From the NCBI GenBank assembly GCA_015662935.1, contig DQTF01000025.1, forward strand, positions 1 through 8,688: a DNA stretch of 8,688 bases. The letters run 5' to 3'. A model generated the notes under the pieces. The model was not told the DNA's origin and searched no databases. It saw only the letters and a list, made by a program, of their open reading frames with translations. Shown in pieces: positions 1 through 6,156 of this stretch; position 1 is the first letter of the stretch, and each line of letters starts with the position of its first letter. The position numbers and the translations under genes are program-made. Source of the DNA: Crocinitomicaceae bacterium (GTDB taxonomy: Bacteria; Bacteroidota; Bacteroidia; Flavobacteriales_D; Crocinitomicaceae).

Positions 1-378
1 AAATCGTTCTCTAAATAATTCAGATTTTATTCGCTCTGGAGAAGTGTATAAGAACTTCATACCACCAAACCGCGCATTGTCCAGTGTAATATCAATTTCT
101 CGATAGCTCATAGAACTGACAATTAATCCAGCATTAATACCTCGTGATTGCAAGTTGTTCACTTGGTCTTCCATTAGAGCAATCAACGGAGAAACAATAA
201 TAGTAATTCCTTCCAATGCGATGCCCGGAACTTGGAAGCAAATAGATTTACCGCCACCAGTTGGTAGAATCGCCAATGTGTCGTGACCATAAACAGCACT
301 ATCCACAATATCTTCTTGCAGAGGTCTAAAGGAGTCAAATCCCCAAAATTGTTTTAATATCTCTCTTGATTTTTTCAC
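1..378 (-). CDS. recQ: ATP-dependent DNA helicase RecQ, N-terminal part (cut by window edge)
   Basis: RecQ is a superfamily 2, 3'-to-5' DNA helicase acting in recombination and repair. I translated the minus strand by hand because this piece has no ATG start. The 126 visible residues begin VKKSREILKQFWGFDSFRPL, matching the RecQ start with its Q-motif region (FGxxxFRPxQ; here FRPLQEDIV). Walker A follows as LPTGGGKSICFQVP, then motif Ia as TIIVSPLIALMEDQV, and near the edge FLYTSPERIKSELF, the usual RecQ L.Y.(S/A)PER block. The DEAH box and everything after it lie outside the window. GTG at 376-378 is chosen as the start: an in-frame TAA lies 24 bases upstream, no ATG or TTG lies between, and the first in-frame ATG is deep inside the helicase core. 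The gene diverges from ilvE. No clear promoter is visible in front of it. The family call is firm; the exact start is less so. Confidence 0.93.
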   Translation of the reverse strand, partial: MKKSREILKQFWGFDSFRPLQEDIVDSAVYGHDTLAILPTGGGKSICFQVPGIALEGITIIVSPLIALMEDQVNNLQSRGINAGLIVSSMSYREIDITLDNARFGGMKFLYTSPERIKSELFRERF

Positions 379-512
379 TATAAATTCTGAAATACGAATT
401 TAACTAAAATTCTGATTCGTAGCGTTCTGTAAGGTAATAGCTGAGAACATCGACTAATCCTTTGAATTACACGATAAATTGTGTACATTTGCACCCTAGA
501 AAAAGAGCTGTT
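379..512. other. Divergent intergenic region between recQ and ilvE
   Basis: This 134-base gap separates the GTG of recQ (leftward) from the ATG of ilvE (rightward). Its right end holds the ilvE promoter. On the minus strand I see no good TAnnTTTG box for recQ; the nearest candidate, TACCTTAC, is poor. No stable hairpin or riboswitch-like structure stands out. Confidence 0.6.
461..491 (+). promoter_or_regulatory. Bacteroidota-type promoter of ilvE (-33 TTTG, -7 TACATTTG)
   Basis: TTTG at 461-464 and TACATTTG at 484-491 are 19 bases apart. They match the Bacteroidota housekeeping (sigma-ABfr) consensus TTTG-N19-21-TAnnTTTG. Transcription should begin near 497-500, leaving a leader of roughly 13-16 bases before the ATG at 513. 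The TTG that would extend the ilvE reading frame upstream (462) lies inside the -33 box, so it cannot be translated from this transcript. Confidence 0.75.
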
Positions 513-1577
513 ATGAACGATACAATGTCACTCAAAATCAACAAAGTAAGTCAATCAAGAATCAACGATATAGATTGGGATAACCTTCCTTTTGGGAGAG
601 AATTTTCTGACCACATGTTAGAAATGAACTATGCTGATGGTCAATGGCAAGACCCTGAAATTAAGCCTTTTGCATCTATACAAATGCACCCGGCAACTTC
701 TGCTATCCACTACGGACAGTCTATTTTTGAAGGTATGAAAGCGAGTCGAGCAGATGATGGAAGCGTTCAACTTTTTAGACCAGATATGAATGCAAAACGT
801 TTCGCAGAATCTTGTGAGAGAATGTGCATGCCAGTTGTACCTGAAGATGTATTTGTCGATTTAGTAAAGAAAATAGTTGAAATTGATAACGAATGGGTTC
901 CTCGGAAAGAAGGATACTCATTATACATAAGACCATTCTTATTTGCAACGGATGAGTTTATCGGAATTAAACCTTCTGATACGTATAAATTTTTAATTTT
1001 CACCTGCCCAGTTGGTGTGTATTACACAAATCCGGTAAACGTAAAAATTGAAGAGTTTTATACGAGAGCATCTGCTGGTGGAGTAGGACAAGCAAAAACC
1101 GCAGGTAACTATGCTGCATCTTTATATCCTGCGAAGAAAGGAAAAGAAGAAGGGTTTGATCAATTAATCTGGACAGATGGAATAGAGCATAAGTACATTG
1201 AAGAATCAGGAACAATGAACGTTGTTTTTGAAATTGATGGAAAACTCATTACACCTTCAGAAGATTCTGATACCATTCTGAAAGGAATTACAAAAAGATC
1301 TGTTGTTCAAGTGGCAAATCATTTTGGCATACCAATGGAAGAAAGAAAAATTACAGTAGAAGAAGTGGTTACTGCTTTAAAAGAAGGAAGAGTGACTGAT
1401 GCTTTTGGAGCAGGTACTGCTGCTACGATTGCACCAATAGCAAAGATTGGGTTTAGAGGAGAATTATATGAGATCCCTATGAAGCCACGAACAGCATCCA
1501 ATAAAATAAAAGGATTTTTACACGATTTAAAATCAGGAAAAACAGAAGATGTTTTCAATTGGTTGGTGAAAATTTAA
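513..1577 (+). CDS. ilvE: Branched-chain amino acid aminotransferase
   Basis: This is a PLP-dependent fold-type IV aminotransferase that interconverts leucine, isoleucine and valine with their 2-oxo acids using glutamate/2-oxoglutarate, in the cytoplasm. It is the last step of branched-chain amino acid synthesis and the first of their breakdown. The 354-residue product is the long form shared with eukaryotic BCATs. Visible marks are IHYGQSIFEGMKA (65-77), YIRPFLFAT (138-146), the PLP-binding lysine K195 in GGVGQAKTAGNYAASL (189-204), the conserved EESGTMNVVF (230-239), and the phosphate-binding FGAGTAATIAPI (298-309). ATG 513 is preferred because it lies just downstream of the promoter; ATG 525, four codons later, is also possible. 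The gene is monocistronic, with its own promoter and a terminator 18 bases after the stop. No branched-chain synthesis genes are adjacent. The function is firm; the start is moderately sure. Confidence 0.96.
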   Translation: MNDTMSLKINKVSQSRINDIDWDNLPFGREFSDHMLEMNYADGQWQDPEIKPFASIQMHPATSAIHYGQSIFEGMKASRADDGSVQLFRPDMNAKRFAESCERMCMPVVPEDVFVDLVKKIVEIDNEWVPRKEGYSLYIRPFLFATDEFIGIKPSDTYKFLIFTCPVGVYYTNPVNVKIEEFYTRASAGGVGQAKTAGNYAASLYPAKKGKEEGFDQLIWTDGIEHKYIEESGTMNVVFEIDGKLITPSEDSDTILKGITKRSVVQVANHFGIPMEERKITVEEVVTALKEGRVTDAFGAGTAATIAPIAKIGFRGELYEIPMKPRTASNKIKGFLHDLKSGKTEDVFNWLVKI

Positions 1578-1594
1578 TAGAAAGATATTTGAGT

Positions 1595-1627
1595 AAAGGT
1601 CCGGCAATTTGTTGGACCTTTTTTTTT
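1595..1627 (+). terminator. Intrinsic terminator after ilvE
   Basis: AAAGGTCC (1595-1602) pairs with GGACCTTT (1614-1621). The stem extends by two G-U pairs and a C-G pair to about 11 pairs around a loop of about five bases. It is followed by an unbroken run of T to 1627 (nine T from 1619). It separates ilvE from the downstream regulator gene. Confidence 0.88.
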
Positions 1628-1660
1628 GAACTTTTTTAAAGTTAGTCTCATTAATATGAA

Positions 1661-1668
1661 TATATTTG
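1661..1668 (+). promoter_or_regulatory. Candidate -7 box (TATATTTG) for the response regulator gene
   Basis: TATATTTG fits the Bacteroidota -7 consensus TAnnTTTG exactly and lies 26 bases before the ATG at 1695. The expected -33 TTTG is not present at the right distance; only TTAG (1642-1645) is nearby, 15 bases away. The site may therefore be weak or need an activator. Transcription would start near 1675. Confidence 0.5.
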
Positions 1669-1694
1669 TACTTTATTTAAAATGATTCTAAATA

Positions 1695-2369
1695 ATGAGA
1701 TTAATTATCGCCGATAGCAATGATTTAACAAGAGCAGGACTGAGATCTATTCTTTCTGTGAATGATGACATTGAAATTGTGGGCGAAGCAAAATCAAGTT
1801 TAGAATTATTTGAAATGTTGCATTCTTTCGATACGGATGTTATTCTCATAGATTATACTTCTAATGGTTTTGTGATTGATGACTTATCCAGAATTAAGAA
1901 TGACTATGCTTCCTCCTTTATTTTAGCAATTACTCCAGAACAATCTGCTCAAGTCCTCGTTGATGCACTAAAACAAGGTGTAACTAGCTATGTGAAGAAG
2001 AATTGTTCGATTTCAGAAATCACGGATGCAGTAAAAGAAACAGCGAAAGGAACTAAGTTTTTCTGTGGTCAAATTGTTGAAACGATACAGCAAGCAAACC
2101 TGAATATCGAAGATATAGATTACGATGCTTTTTCTTGCGATGCTGTTCTTATCTCGAAAAGAGAACAAGAAATCATTGTTCTTATCTCTGAGGGTATGAC
2201 AAATGTACAAATTGCAGAAAAATTATTCTTAAGTAATCATACGGTTAATTCTCACCGAAAAAACATCATGGCAAAACTAGGGGTAAAGAACACTGCTGGT
2301 ATTGTGATGTATGCAGTGAAGTCAAATTTAGTGTCGCCGAATAAATTCTTGTTCACGGCTTCTAATTAG
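1695..2369 (+). CDS. Orphan LuxR/NarL-family response regulator with atypical receiver
   Basis: This is a cytoplasmic DNA-binding regulator with a receiver domain (about 1-120), a linker, and a LuxR-type helix-turn-helix (about 152-210). The receiver keeps the phosphorylatable aspartate D53 (VILIDYTSNGF), the switch threonine T80 (LAITPEQ) and the conserved lysine K102 (SYVKKNC). Two features are unusual: the second residue of the acidic pair is serine (IIADSND, D7-S8), and the loop after D53 reads YTSNGF instead of the usual xMPG type. The output domain is canonical: ISKREQEIIVLISEGMTN, QIAEKLFLSNHTVNSHRKNI and MAKLGV. The only three cysteines, C104, C124 and C148, all lie at the end of the receiver and in the linker. 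No histidine kinase is nearby, so the partner and targets are unknown. The next gene begins 67 bases downstream on the same strand with no terminator between, so co-transcription is possible. The family assignment is firm; the regulated process is not known. Confidence 0.9.
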   Translation: MRLIIADSNDLTRAGLRSILSVNDDIEIVGEAKSSLELFEMLHSFDTDVILIDYTSNGFVIDDLSRIKNDYASSFILAITPEQSAQVLVDALKQGVTSYVKKNCSISEITDAVKETAKGTKFFCGQIVETIQQANLNIEDIDYDAFSCDAVLISKREQEIIVLISEGMTNVQIAEKLFLSNHTVNSHRKNIMAKLGVKNTAGIVMYAVKSNLVSPNKFLFTASN

Positions 2370-2389
2370 AATCATTTTCTTTTTCGTAT

Positions 2390-2420
2390 TTTGAACCAAT
2401 CTCAGTCAAAGTTGTACTTG
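2390..2420 (+). promoter_or_regulatory. Weak candidate promoter for the secreted protein / sigma factor unit
   Basis: TTTG at 2390-2393 is followed 21 bases later by TACTTG (2415-2420), a shortened version of the TAnnTTTG -7 box. It would place the start of transcription about ten bases before the ATG at 2437. The -7 match is imperfect. The unit could instead be read from the response regulator promoter or by the ECF sigma factor itself. Confidence 0.3.
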
Positions 2421-2436
2421 AGAAAAATAAATTAGT

Positions 2437-3567
2437 ATGCGTAGTGCAATAATCATATTATCAATGCTTTTATCTGGGGGGATTTTTGCTCAGAATCAGA
2501 CACCAATAGAATCTGAAGCGGAAGAAAGTATTGATGAAATAAAAATTCAGCCTGCTTCGGACAAGGAAAAGAATAAAGCTCCTAGAACTTACTCGAATAA
2601 AAAAAGAGAGTCTAAAATAACTAAAGATGTTCAGTCTCAGAAATTCAAATCCTACAAAGCATCTTCAAATGTGCAACGAACTCAGCGATCACCAAATTTA
2701 ATTCAACAAATGGAAATGGATAAAGTGGTGTCTTCTTTAGAAGCGAATTCTCCTAATTCATTTGAATATCATTATTTTAAATATGTAGCTGGAAATTACG
2801 ATATATCTTTAATCAATCATTTGAATGAAGCTGAAAAATTGCGTCCAAAGAATGTGGATGTGCTTGTGCAAAAAACGGCGTATAATATAATCACAGAGAA
2901 TAAAAGTGTTGCAAATAGATATTTAATAAAGTTATTGTTTTATAAAAAACTGACCCAAAATGTAGCGAATTATGCCGAAGATATTTTGTTGTCTGTCCCT
3001 CAGAATGGCACCTTAATTACGCATGGATTTGACGATACTTATGGGGCTTTATTTATGCAATCAAAAGGAGTACGAAAAGATGTTCAATTGATTTCTTTGG
3101 ATTTTCTCCAAAGCGATGCTTATCGTAACACTCTAAGAAAGAAAGGGTATCAAATTCCTAAAGGTGAAGTGGTAAACACGCAGTTTTTTAAAGAATTCTG
3201 TAGAATGAACCCCTCAAAAAAATTAGCAGTTTCTGTAACAACTCCGAAAGAATATTTACGTGAAGTAGCGCAAAAAATGTACTTGCAAGGATTGGTAATG
3301 GTGTATGCTGACTATGCAAAAGAGAACTTTGCACAGAATGATTTCTTATGGCACACAAAATTGAAAAAGCAAGTGGTCGTTAATGCTTCGGATGAAAAGT
3401 CAAAACAATTATCAGCGAATTACCTACCGATGTTATTCATTCTTCGGAAAGGCTATAATTCTTCTGGAGAATATGCAAAAGTAAAAGAAATAGACAGGGC
3501 CATTGATGCAATCGGAATTCAATGCCATAAATACGATAAAGTACAAAAGTTGAAGGGAAGCTATTAA
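2437..3567 (+). CDS. Secreted protein of unknown function with DUF2723-C-like segment
   Basis: The 376-residue product starts with a cleavable signal peptide (hydrophobic 4-15, predicted cut after GGIFA at 18, before QNQ). It is probably periplasmic or surface-exposed, and there is no lipobox. Residues 20-85 are a charged, low-complexity Lys/Glu/Ser stretch. Residues 88-185 look all-helical and may be TPR-like (SFEYHYFKYVAGNYDISLIN, then HLNEAEKLRPKN). Residues 187-235 contain VPQNGTLITHGFDDTYGALF and then GVRKDVQLISLDFLQ. From memory, this resembles the soluble tail of Bacteroidota DUF2723 membrane proteins (pattern like FTNGDNDT...GVRxDVxVxNLSLL), but no membrane enzyme part is present here. 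Its stop codon overlaps the start of the sigma factor gene by one base (TAATG), implying translational coupling. It may therefore act as a sensor, or as an exported effector of the sigma system. I do not recognise a named gene, and the function is unknown. Confidence 0.85.
   Translation: MRSAIIILSMLLSGGIFAQNQTPIESEAEESIDEIKIQPASDKEKNKAPRTYSNKKRESKITKDVQSQKFKSYKASSNVQRTQRSPNLIQQMEMDKVVSSLEANSPNSFEYHYFKYVAGNYDISLINHLNEAEKLRPKNVDVLVQKTAYNIITENKSVANRYLIKLLFYKKLTQNVANYAEDILLSVPQNGTLITHGFDDTYGALFMQSKGVRKDVQLISLDFLQSDAYRNTLRKKGYQIPKGEVVNTQFFKEFCRMNPSKKLAVSVTTPKEYLREVAQKMYLQGLVMVYADYAKENFAQNDFLWHTKLKKQVVVNASDEKSKQLSANYLPMLFILRKGYNSSGEYAKVKEIDRAIDAIGIQCHKYDKVQKLKGSY
3553..3558 (+). promoter_or_regulatory. 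Shine-Dalgarno-like site deciding the sigma factor start
   Basis: AAGGGA lies about eight bases before the ATG at 3567, inside the end of the preceding gene. The alternative in-frame ATG at 3597 has no such purine site. This favours the upstream start and translational coupling through TAATG. Confidence 0.35.
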
Positions 3568-4157
3568 TGCGACTGATAAAACCGCAATATAAATCAATGA
3601 CTGACGAGTCGCTAATGATTTCTATCTCTAAAGGGGATAAGAGAGCATTTGATGAAATTTACCATCGCTATTCTGGGCCGATGTTGGGGTATTTTATGAG
3701 TAAATTATGGAAAGATAGGGAGAAGGCAGAGGATTTTGTTCACGATATTTTTGCGAAAATCATTAAGAAACCTGAATCATTTGATGTATCACGCAAATTC
3801 AAAACATGGTTTTATTCTGTAGCGAATAACATGTGCAAGAATGAGTACAAAAAACAAGAAGTTCGAAAGAACACGACATCTGGATTAGATGGACATTACG
3901 CATTGACTGACACCAATTCCAATGTGATGGAAGAAGTGCAAGATGCACAGTTCAGAGATGAATTTGAAGAATCACTGGCTGCGCTAGATGACAAGCACAA
4001 AGAGACTTTCCGATTGAGGCATATAGATGGTTTGTCAATTAAGGAAATTGCAGAAGTAACAGAAAAAAGTGAAGGCACTGTCAAGTCACGCTTATTCTAT
4101 GCAACTAAATATTTGGCAGAAAGTTTAAAAGAATTTAATCCCGTTTTAAATAGATAA
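3567..4157 (+). CDS. ECF-type RNA polymerase sigma factor
   Basis: This is a sigma-70 family, extracytoplasmic-function type sigma factor of 196 residues, the usual size. It would direct RNA polymerase to a specific promoter set. Region 2 spans about 25-95: DKRAFDEIYHRYSGPMLGYF (24-43), the core-binding EDFVHDIFAKI, then FKTWFYSVANNMCKNEYKK at the -10 recognition part. An acidic linker (about 105-132) leads to region 4 at about 135-185: LAALDDKHKETFRLRHIDG, then LSIKEIAEVTEKSEGTVKSR, the -35 helix-turn-helix. Start 3567 is chosen for its one-base overlap with the upstream stop and the purine site; ATG 3597 (giving MTDESLMISIS) fits family N-termini equally well. It lies between a secreted protein gene and a gene for a single-pass membrane protein 3 bases downstream, which is the usual sigma/anti-sigma layout. 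The signal and regulon are unknown. Confidence 0.95.
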   Translation: MRLIKPQYKSMTDESLMISISKGDKRAFDEIYHRYSGPMLGYFMSKLWKDREKAEDFVHDIFAKIIKKPESFDVSRKFKTWFYSVANNMCKNEYKKQEVRKNTTSGLDGHYALTDTNSNVMEEVQDAQFRDEFEESLAALDDKHKETFRLRHIDGLSIKEIAEVTEKSEGTVKSRLFYATKYLAESLKEFNPVLNR

Positions 4158-4160
4158 AAA

Positions 4161-4931
4161 ATGGAAAGAGATATAATAGATATTATAACAGAAAAGAAAT
4201 TCATTCAATTAACAGCGAGTGAAAAAACTGAAATGCAAGAGTTTTGCAAAACAGAAGAGGAGTTCAATCAATTGAAATCCGTATTTGCAAGTGTAAATGC
4301 AATGCCAATTAAAAATCCTACACCAAATCCTCAAACAAAGAAAGATTTAGATGCTTTGTTTGTACAGACTTATCCAAAAGTAGCTCCGATTTGGTACAAC
4401 TCAGTTTTGGCGGTTGTGATTCCAAAAGATAAACCTTTTTACAGACAACCAATGTTGCAAGTTGCTGCTGTTGCTTTATTGCTATTCTTAGCAGTACCAA
4501 TGTTTAAGAATACGATGATTACTGAGCCTGTGCAAGTTGCAGAGAATAAAATTGACAACTCTGAAGAAGATATCGCCGAATCGAATAGTAACTCACAAGC
4601 AAAAGTTACAGAGGTAAAATCAGAAGAAGAACTAACGGAAGAAGAGGTGAGCATAGGTGACGATTTAGTTTCTTCATTTTCAGAGGATGTTCAAACAGCT
4701 ATGCAGGAAGAGGCAAATTCTTCGGTAACACGTTCGATTATTTCAAATGCAGATGCTCCAGCGATTGTTTCATTTGCGGAACCAGATGTCAGACCTGCAG
4801 GTAATGATTCTGAAGATTTTATGCATCCTGATGGTGTTTTTGCAGGGAATGGTTCTGCTCCGACATCTACTTTGTCATTCTCCGCAGCTGAAACGGAAGA
4901 TTTACTAGACTTGTTAACGGTTACTTTTTAG
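4161..4931 (+). CDS. Putative anti-sigma factor, single-pass membrane protein
   Basis: The gene starts 3 bases after the sigma factor stop. The 256-residue product has an N-terminal region (1-97) expected in the cytoplasm: a charged helical stretch, then a Pro/Lys-containing part. One hydrophobic membrane segment lies at about 98-115 (LQVAAVALLLFLAVPMF). The long acidic, Ser/Asn-rich tail (116-256) is expected in the periplasm. Positions and topology fit an anti-sigma factor holding its sigma at the membrane. There is no HxxxCxxC zinc motif and the only cysteine is C29, so it is not a classical zinc-binding anti-sigma. The call rests on gene order and topology, not on a recognised domain; it could be another membrane partner of the module. 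The end of the gene overlaps the convergent hutD gene by 11 bases, with no terminator between. Confidence 0.7.
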   Translation: MERDIIDIITEKKFIQLTASEKTEMQEFCKTEEEFNQLKSVFASVNAMPIKNPTPNPQTKKDLDALFVQTYPKVAPIWYNSVLAVVIPKDKPFYRQPMLQVAAVALLLFLAVPMFKNTMITEPVQVAENKIDNSEEDIAESNSNSQAKVTEVKSEEELTEEEVSIGDDLVSSFSEDVQTAMQEEANSSVTRSIISNADAPAIVSFAEPDVRPAGNDSEDFMHPDGVFAGNGSAPTSTLSFSAAETEDLLDLLTVTF

Positions 4932-5469
4932 TCCGAACAAGAATCGCAACAGATTGCTCGGTTGCAACTACTTTTTGTTCATTTTTACACAGAATAGAAG
5001 AATTGATTCCTATTTCTTGATTTTCGACTTGTCCTTTACCTTCAGCTAGAAATAGAAAATCGTTTGCTGTAAGTTCGATTGCTTCATCTTTAGATAAGTA
5101 ATGAACGGTAACCTCAGCAAGACAATTTTTTGTCATCACATTAAAGTCTCTTACTTTTCCAATGCTTCTTGTTTTCCAATCACCGAGAAAATAATCTTGT
5201 TCGTATTGTTTTAACACGGTAGAATGACGCCCTTCGTGAATGAGTTCTAATTCTCCATTGAGAATTGTCAAGATACGATTCACGCCAGGTAATGCAGTAA
5301 ATGTTGATTCTTCAACCTCAACAGTTGCAATGCTAATTCTCAGATCGTAATTTCCTTTTTTTAACTCAGATTCTTTTGGTAGAATGAGAAGTTCAGACGT
5401 TGTTCCTCCAGACCAATTAGATATTTTCCAAGAAGAAGGTGGGATGATGTTGGATGCTTTCATATTCAT
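4921..5469 (-). CDS. hutD: HutD/Ves family protein
   Basis: HutD proteins are small cupin-fold proteins found with histidine-utilisation genes. In Pseudomonas HutD has been proposed to limit or tune hut expression, possibly by binding a pathway intermediate; a catalytic role is not established. The 182-residue product shows the family blocks in order: IIPPSSWKISNWSGGTTSEL (8-27), YDLRISIATVE (41-51), FTALPGVNRILTILNGELEL (57-76) and GDWKTRSIGKVRDFNVMT (96-113). Two ATGs are possible, 5469 and 5463, differing by two residues. The gene is the last in the leftward hut group, 21 bases after the unknown exported gene. Its 3' end overlaps the convergent putative anti-sigma gene by 11 bases. The family call is good, and supported independently by hutF and hutG nearby. 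Confidence 0.88.
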   Translation of the reverse strand: MNMKASNIIPPSSWKISNWSGGTTSELLILPKESELKKGNYDLRISIATVEVEESTFTALPGVNRILTILNGELELIHEGRHSTVLKQYEQDYFLGDWKTRSIGKVRDFNVMTKNCLAEVTVHYLSKDEAIELTANDFLFLAEGKGQVENQEIGINSSILCKNEQKVVATEQSVAILVRTKK

Positions 5470-5490
5470 AAGATATGTTTTTTTAGATCG

Positions 5491-6141
5491 CTATTTTTTC
5501 TTTTTGAGAAAACATTTTCTCTTATTTTCTGTCCCGAACAGCGGATGTAGTTTTAACTTCTTCAAAAGTTTATTAAAATCATCTTTATTTTCATAAACTT
5601 GATTAAACCCTTGAATATTCGATGTTATTATTTCTTCATAATTCTTTGACAAAATAGTTTTATTATAATAAAATAAATAATAGCAATTATTATCTTCACA
5701 AATAGGAGAAAGTACAAGGTGTTTAGAATCTAATACTACTGATTTTTTGCAGTCATTAGCGAGAAAAATACCTTTAGCAGATTTATATAGATGAAATCCT
5801 TTTCTTTGTTGTCTAGGAAGACTATGAGATGGGGGACATTGGATAATTTCCAGGAAGCTACCATCTTTCCCACTGTGAAGAGTAGTCATATGACTGCTTA
5901 ATTTCGTTACAAGTTCAACGGTATCATGTTTATGTAATTTAAGTTTTTTTTTCAAGTCTTTTACTACAACAATTTTAAAGACAGACATCCATGTTTTACT
6001 AGTATCTTGGATGTAGTTTACTTTAATAACTTCACCCTCAAAAATGTATTCTGAATTTTTAACAGATTGTTCCTCAAAAATTGACTGTGAAAAGCAATTG
6101 CTTAATAATAGTAGTAATGTAATTAGAAGATAAATTCTCAT
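5491..6141 (-). CDS. Unknown exported protein between hutF and hutD
   Basis: I do not recognise this 216-residue protein. It has a strong hydrophobic leader (4-14) ending LSNCFSQS. The most likely reading is signal peptidase I cleavage after FS, since LSNC is a poor lipobox (Asn before Cys). After it comes SEYIFEGEVIKVNYIQDTSK (30-49) and a beta-rich part (VFKIVVVKDLKK), loosely like the start of TIMP/netrin-like (NTR) beta-barrel domains. Four cysteines after the leader (about 102, 131, 148, 153) could form disulphides in the periplasm. The C-terminus is very lysine-rich. The gene starts 15 bases after the hutF stop and ends 21 bases before hutD, so it is probably co-transcribed with them. 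By hand count its G+C is near 28% over 540 bases, against about 38% over 480 bases of hutF and about 33% over 240 of hutD. This suggests a late insertion. No role in histidine breakdown is evident. Confidence 0.75.
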   Translation of the reverse strand: MRIYLLITLLLLLSNCFSQSIFEEQSVKNSEYIFEGEVIKVNYIQDTSKTWMSVFKIVVVKDLKKKLKLHKHDTVELVTKLSSHMTTLHSGKDGSFLEIIQCPPSHSLPRQQRKGFHLYKSAKGIFLANDCKKSVVLDSKHLVLSPICEDNNCYYLFYYNKTILSKNYEEIITSNIQGFNQVYENKDDFNKLLKKLKLHPLFGTENKRKCFLKKKK

Positions 6142-6156
6142 AGTTTTCAGCTAAGT

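Noticed and set aside
462..512. Upstream TTG extension of ilvE (17 residues)
   Set aside because: It overlaps the -33 and -7 promoter boxes, and the extra residues do not look like the BCAT N-terminus.
767..1558. Three minus-strand open frames inside ilvE (767-1003, 1000-1215, 1319-1558)
   Set aside because: They lie entirely within a firmly identified gene, have no recognisable domains or promoters, and are explained as frame shadows.
4161..4931. Zinc-binding (ZAS) anti-sigma domain in the membrane protein
   Set aside because: The N-terminal region contains a single cysteine (C29) and no HxxxCxxC motif.
5384..5596. Plus-strand 70-codon frame across the hutD start and the 3' end of the unknown exported gene
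   Set aside because: It is phenylalanine-rich because it reads opposite lysine-rich and A-rich coding DNA; it has no independent support.
6080..6141. Lipoprotein signal in the unknown exported protein (LSNC)
   Set aside because: Asn directly before Cys is not accepted in normal lipoboxes, and CFSQ gives a better signal peptidase I site.
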